The notes beneath the pieces were generated by a model, which did no database searches, was not told the origin of the DNA, and saw nothing but the letters and a program-made list of their open reading frames with translations. The position numbers were made by a program, and so were the translations under genes. Positions 59,994 through 64,000 of a stretch of DNA of 64,000 nucleotides are shown here, one piece after another (the stretch's first letter is position 1; every line of letters begins with the position of its first letter). Origin of the DNA: Euglena gracilis (taxonomy: Eukaryota; Euglenida; Euglenophyceae; Euglenales); NCBI GenBank assembly GCA_039621445.1, contig CP154956.1:15479508-15543507 (forward strand). The letters run 5' to 3'.

Positions 59994-60190
59994 ACCAAAT
60001 GGAAACCAGTCATCAAATGAAGCATGCAAATAGTGAGAGTGAAAACACACGCCATACCGCAGGTAGCTTTCATCCACAAAAAAATACATTACAAATTAAA
60101 AATTGCAAAAAGAAATCCCGCAGCACAGCACAGGGTCAGTGGGCATCAATCACTGCCACGGAACCGCGGCCGGCCCACAGCGAGGCACAC

Positions 60191-60301
60191 CCCAACGGTG
60201 GTGGTGGGCGTCACGACCTCCACCACGATGTACCGCAGGTACGACAGGAAGGAGCCGCCCCCCAGCTCCGTTTCCTTCGTCGGCAGCCAGTCCGCCCATT
60301 G
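60191..60301 (-). CDS. Unidentified exon, 37 codons
   Basis: Borders GCGCAG|CAATGG and GTTGGG|GTGTGC. Encodes QWADWLPTKETELGGGSFLS then YLRYIVVEVVTPTTTVG. Confidence 0.65.
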
Positions 60302-60729
60302 CTGCGCGGGGGCAAGGAGGAAAGAAGGCCCCAGTGGAATGCTGCACGTAAAAAAAAGCAAAAAAAAACCAACAAAAAAAGCTGGAAACCCCCCCAATAA
60401 AAAAAATAGACTACAGAACATATTGCAATCTGACCACAAATTCACGAGTGACTCCATGGGTGGTGGGTGGGGGTCGACCCTCCCTACCCACCCCCATATG
60501 GGTGAGGGTGTCGGACACCCCAACCCCTTCCCATTTTCCCGGGTTTTAGGTCAAAATTTTCCTTCGGCGCCTTTGGCACGGAAGGAATTTTTCTTTGGGT
60601 GGTACCATGGTGCCATGCGGGGTCGACCCCCCACCAGGCCTTCCTGTACAGCCCCGTACAGTCCCAGTACATTCCCGGCCGAAACCCACCCACTTTTTTT
60701 AGAAACCCCACCCAGACCAACGACCCGGA

Positions 60730-60996
60730 GTCAACCTCCCACCTACCTACCCACCTACCCACCCACCTACCTACCTACCTACCCAGCCAAAAATCGGCCG
60801 AAAAAAATGCAAAAAAAATACCCGGCCCAGACTTCAGCCGGGCCAAAACCTGACCCATGGCACCCCCCCCCCCCCCCGGGGGGGGGGGGGGGGGTGTCCA
60901 GCGGCCCCAACCCACCCACCCACTCTCGAAAACGCACCCACCCACCCACACACGCACACACGCAGACACACACCCACACACCCACCCACACACACA

Positions 60997-61035
<39 letters not shown>

Positions 61036-61141
61036 ACACACACACCACACACACACCACACACACACCCACACCCACACACACACCCCCCCCCCCACCCC
61101 CACACCCACACACACACACACCCACACCCACACCCACACAC

Positions 61142-61192
<51 letters not shown>

Positions 61193-61230
61193 CACACACC
61201 CCCACACACACACCCACCCACCCACCCACC

Positions 61231-61271
<41 letters not shown>

Positions 61272-61322
61272 ACACACACACCCCCCACCCACACACACAC
61301 ACACACACACGCGCGCGCACGC
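60730..61322. repeat. (CCTA)n, poly-C/poly-G and (CA)n/(CCCA)n microsatellite block
   Basis: CTACCCAC units (60735-60785), a poly-C/poly-G inversion (60865-60895), then about 390 bases of interrupted CA and CCCA repeats. Confidence 0.95.
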
Positions 61323-62025
61323 CGACAGAGCACACAGAGCCCAGCGCCGAGGCTGGGGACAGCGCTTCACTTCTTGCCGAGCCCAAACACCGACCAACGG
61401 ATTTCAAAACCGCACCGACCCACGACCCACCCCTTTGGGTGCCTGGCGCAATTGACAATGCACTGCCTTCCAAGGACTCATTCCAACGTGCCCCATCACC
61501 TCCCACCCGGTTTGGGTACCCTTAAACACCTGCCCTGGTGCACCCCACGGGTGGGTGAGAGAGACATTTGGATAAGTGCAGGAACAGGTTCGTCCACAAA
61601 TTCCACTGAACCACACTCAACATTCTAATGAAGGTGAAGAGACAAGACTGGAGAATAACAAACGAGGTGTGCAAATGTGTGTAGAACAGTTTCCCGTGGC
61701 TCAGGCGGTGTGTGCAGAAGTCGTTTGAGGGTGCTCCGGTCGTCAGTCAGGCTGCAGGAAGGACTTGGGCAATGCCTTTCTAAAAACTTGTTTTTTTGGT
61801 TTTTTTTACCCCCCTTGGTTGTACACGCCCCCCAACCTACAACCCCCGACCGGGGGGGGGGGGGTGGGGTTGTACGCACCCCTTTACCTGTAACCCCCGA
61901 CCGGTAGTGGTCGTTGTTTAGGGGTGGTAGGTGGGAAAAGGGGCGGGGTACGTCAAAACATAAAATAACAAAAAAAAAGCTCGCCGCGTTCCCCGCCGTT
62001 CTGCCCTGGGGAAGGGAGGTCACAC

Positions 62026-62136
62026 CGCCGGAGTGGGCTCCTCGAAGTGGCTGAGGTAGACCTGCCACATGTGCAGTGAGTAGTGGTTCATCATGGACCA
62101 CCGCAGCCGGGCGACTGGCGTCCGGTCCATGTCCAC
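62026..62136 (-). CDS. Unidentified exon, 37 codons
   Basis: Borders CCCAG|GTGGAC and GGCG|GTGTGA. Encodes VDMDRTPVARLRWSMMNHYS then LHMWQVYLSHFEEPTPA. Confidence 0.65.
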
Positions 62137-62224
62137 CTGGGAACGGGGCCAGGGGGTGTGGTGGGCTGCTGGTCACATGGTGCGTATGAATGTGTTCTCG
62201 CTTTTGTTGTGCGCAATTAGATGT

Positions 62225-62450
62225 GTGTGTATGTGTTGTGTTGTGTGTTGTGTTGTATTGTATTGTGTTGTGTTGTGTTGTGTTGTGTTGTGTTGTGTTG
62301 TGTTGTGTTGTGTTGTGTTGTGTTGTGTTGTGTTGTGTTGTGTTGTGTTGTGTTGTGTTGTGTTGTGTTGTGTTGTGTTGTGTGTGTGTGTGTGTGTGTG
62401 GTTGTTTTGTGTTGTGTTGTGTTGTGTGTGTGTGTGTGTATGTTTGCATA
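62225..62450. repeat. (GTGTT)n pentamer satellite
   Basis: About 25 GTGTT units (62260-62385) followed by GT repeats. It differs by one base per unit from the reverse complement of the ACACC pentamer at 45.4 kb. Confidence 0.95.
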
Positions 62451-63472
62451 TGTGGTGTGTGGTGTGTATTTGTGTGCATATGTTGTGGAAAAGAAAGGAC
62501 ATCGGTTGTTCTGGTTCCAGTCACACGTTCCACGTCCAACGCTGGACCCAAACAATGTGGAGGGAAACGTCATCGGAGACGAACCAGAAAAAGAAGCAAT
62601 GCGCATGAATTCACGTAAAAGATGCACAGCTTAAAAACACCCTCTCAGGCATACCAAACGTGACTGCCTTCCCCAAACAGCGTGGTCCATTGGAGGCACG
62701 CCCAGGCCTTCCAGCCAACCCCCTCAGCAAAAAGAAAATAAAGCTGAAAAATCCCCAAATAGACGAAGGCACCTGCCTTAAAAAAAAAAGTCCTCTTCCC
62801 TGCCTGATCCACAATTCCATTATTTTTTCATTTTAATTCCAGCTGCGAAATGAGGGACATCCACAGCTCCATGGATGCCCAATCAATACCCAACCCTGGC
62901 CTCTGACTTTGGATGTGCCCAGATGATAAACCGAATTGGGGTTGCCACGCTGTGAAGGAAACAGGGATGCGAATGACGACGTTCCGGTTTCTTATGGAGG
63001 CAGTTCCCCAGTCAAGTCAGACGTATGAACCAGGGGATTTCTCAAGGACCCCCCCCCCTGGGGGGGTCCAGCCTCCAGCTGGCAAAAAGGCTGCTGGCTG
63101 GAAACGAGCTGCTGGCTGGACCCACCCCCGGCATAGGGGGGGGGGAGGGGGGTCCGGGGCTGGAGGGGGCTGTGCTGGGCTGGGTCGATGAAAAACAAAA
63201 TTTTCGAAAACATTTTTGCCTTCTCGACATTTTGATGGATGGAACTAGAGTGTATGTGCCAGACATTGAGGGATGAGAAAAAAATGCAGGGACAGGTGAG
63301 CTGGGCAGCCCATTTGGCTGGCCAGCCTGAGGCCGCCTGGCCCGGCCTCCGGCCGGGCTGGAACCAAAATTTTTTTTAGGTATTTACGGGTGTTTAGATT
63401 TGCAGATATCAGCCAGAGGAGCATCGGGATAGACACAAACTTCAGCAAGGGGGGATGAGGCCTGGGCTTGAC

Positions 63473-63568
63473 CCCAGTCTGGGCGTCCAGGGTGACCCAG
63501 AGACCCCACAGGCGGAGGGAGGACTGCTTGGGGGGGATGATGGTGGGCGACATGCGGTTGCGCGGCAT
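63473..63568 (-). CDS. Unidentified exon, first of the series in this window
   Basis: Borders GCCGCAG|ATG and ACTGGG|GTCAAG. Encodes MPRNRMSPTIIPPKQSSLRL then WGLWVTLDAQTG. The ATG follows the acceptor directly, so it may be internal or a start. Confidence 0.6.
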
Positions 63569-63739
63569 CTGCGGCGATGAGTATGGGGCCGGCAGGGAGA
63601 GGCAGGGTCACGGGTTGAGGCAAAGCAGACCGGGCCGGGGGAGGGGGGAGTCCACTGGTTGGCCACCTGTAGCCGAAAAGCCACCAGCTGGACCTGCGAC
63701 CCCCCACGTGTTGGTCTTCTTGATCTCTCACAGGGGTTT

Positions 63740-64000
63740 TCTTGAGACCGGGGGGGAGGGGGGGGGGTCGGCACCCACCCCCCCACCCACCCTGAGGGGG
63801 GACCCCCCGGGGGAGGGGGGGGGGTCCCGCCCACTTCTGCCCGAAAATGCCCAAAAATGCTAAAAATGGCACTTTTCAAAATTTTCGGCGCCTTCAGCAT
63901 CAAAAAAAGATATATCCACTAGCCCCTGCCCCCACCCCCCCCAGGGGTCCAAGGGACCCACCCACCCTACTCCCCCTCCCGCCGGGGGAGGGGGTCCAAG
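63740..64000. repeat. GGCGCC fold-back repeat family copy at the window end
   Basis: Same order as 25830-26060: GGGGGTCGG..CCCACCC arm, GAAAATGCCCAAAAATGCTAA, then the hairpin TTCGGCGCCTTCAGC and a CCCACCC/GGGGGTCC arm. Confidence 0.6.

Overview
The window looks like nuclear DNA of an intron-rich protist. GC-rich exons of 50-400 bp sit in long spacers full of microsatellites, poly-G/poly-C runs and fold-back repeats. A (CCCTAA)n block shows a TTAGGG-type telomere repeat. Several introns lack GT-AG and have 5' and 3' ends that can base-pair, a feature I know from the nonconventional introns of Euglenozoa (euglenids, marine diplonemids). My best guess is therefore a euglenozoan, possibly a diplonemid. 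This is an inference; no rRNA or organelle marker is present to settle it.

Layout. (1) Positions 1-2881 are the right end of a mobile element (element A) packed with TGCGCA palindromes. (2) Positions 5279 to about 32230, minus strand, hold one split gene for a triose-phosphate/nucleotide-sugar transporter (TPT/SLC35-like, about 340 residues). Ten exons could be joined in frame, plus a probable first exon. (3) An intact-looking 11,038-bp DNA transposon (element B, 8332-19369) lies antisense inside one intron of that gene. It has 26-bp terminal inverted repeats, a perfect 5-bp duplication ATCCA, and two multi-exon genes. Gene 1 (about 865 codons, one in-frame TAG) is a candidate transposase. 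Gene 2 (about 972 residues) has a ParB-like N-terminus and a charged basic/acidic tail. (4) Positions 20-29 kb are transporter introns with a 318-bp inverted-repeat element, an interstitial telomere block, a pair of inverted TTCGAGG repeats, and long microsatellites. (5) From about 35 kb to the end, all recognisable exons are on the minus strand. The clearest gene (about 45.65-53.98 kb) encodes a SIR2-like NAD-binding domain with motifs in the canonical order (GAGFS, TTNYD, IHG, GFSFTD). Exons at 35-45 kb and 55.8-63.6 kb are convincing as coding sequence, but I do not recognise their products; they may belong to the SIR2-like gene or to neighbours.

Novelty. The strongest candidates for something new are element B, with its palindrome-seeded introns and ParB-like partner protein, and the set of introns with complementary ends shared by the host transporter gene and element gene 1. 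Exon boundaries are hand-derived; those called GT-AG are usually good to a few bases, while nonconventional ones are ambiguous by 1-4 bases.
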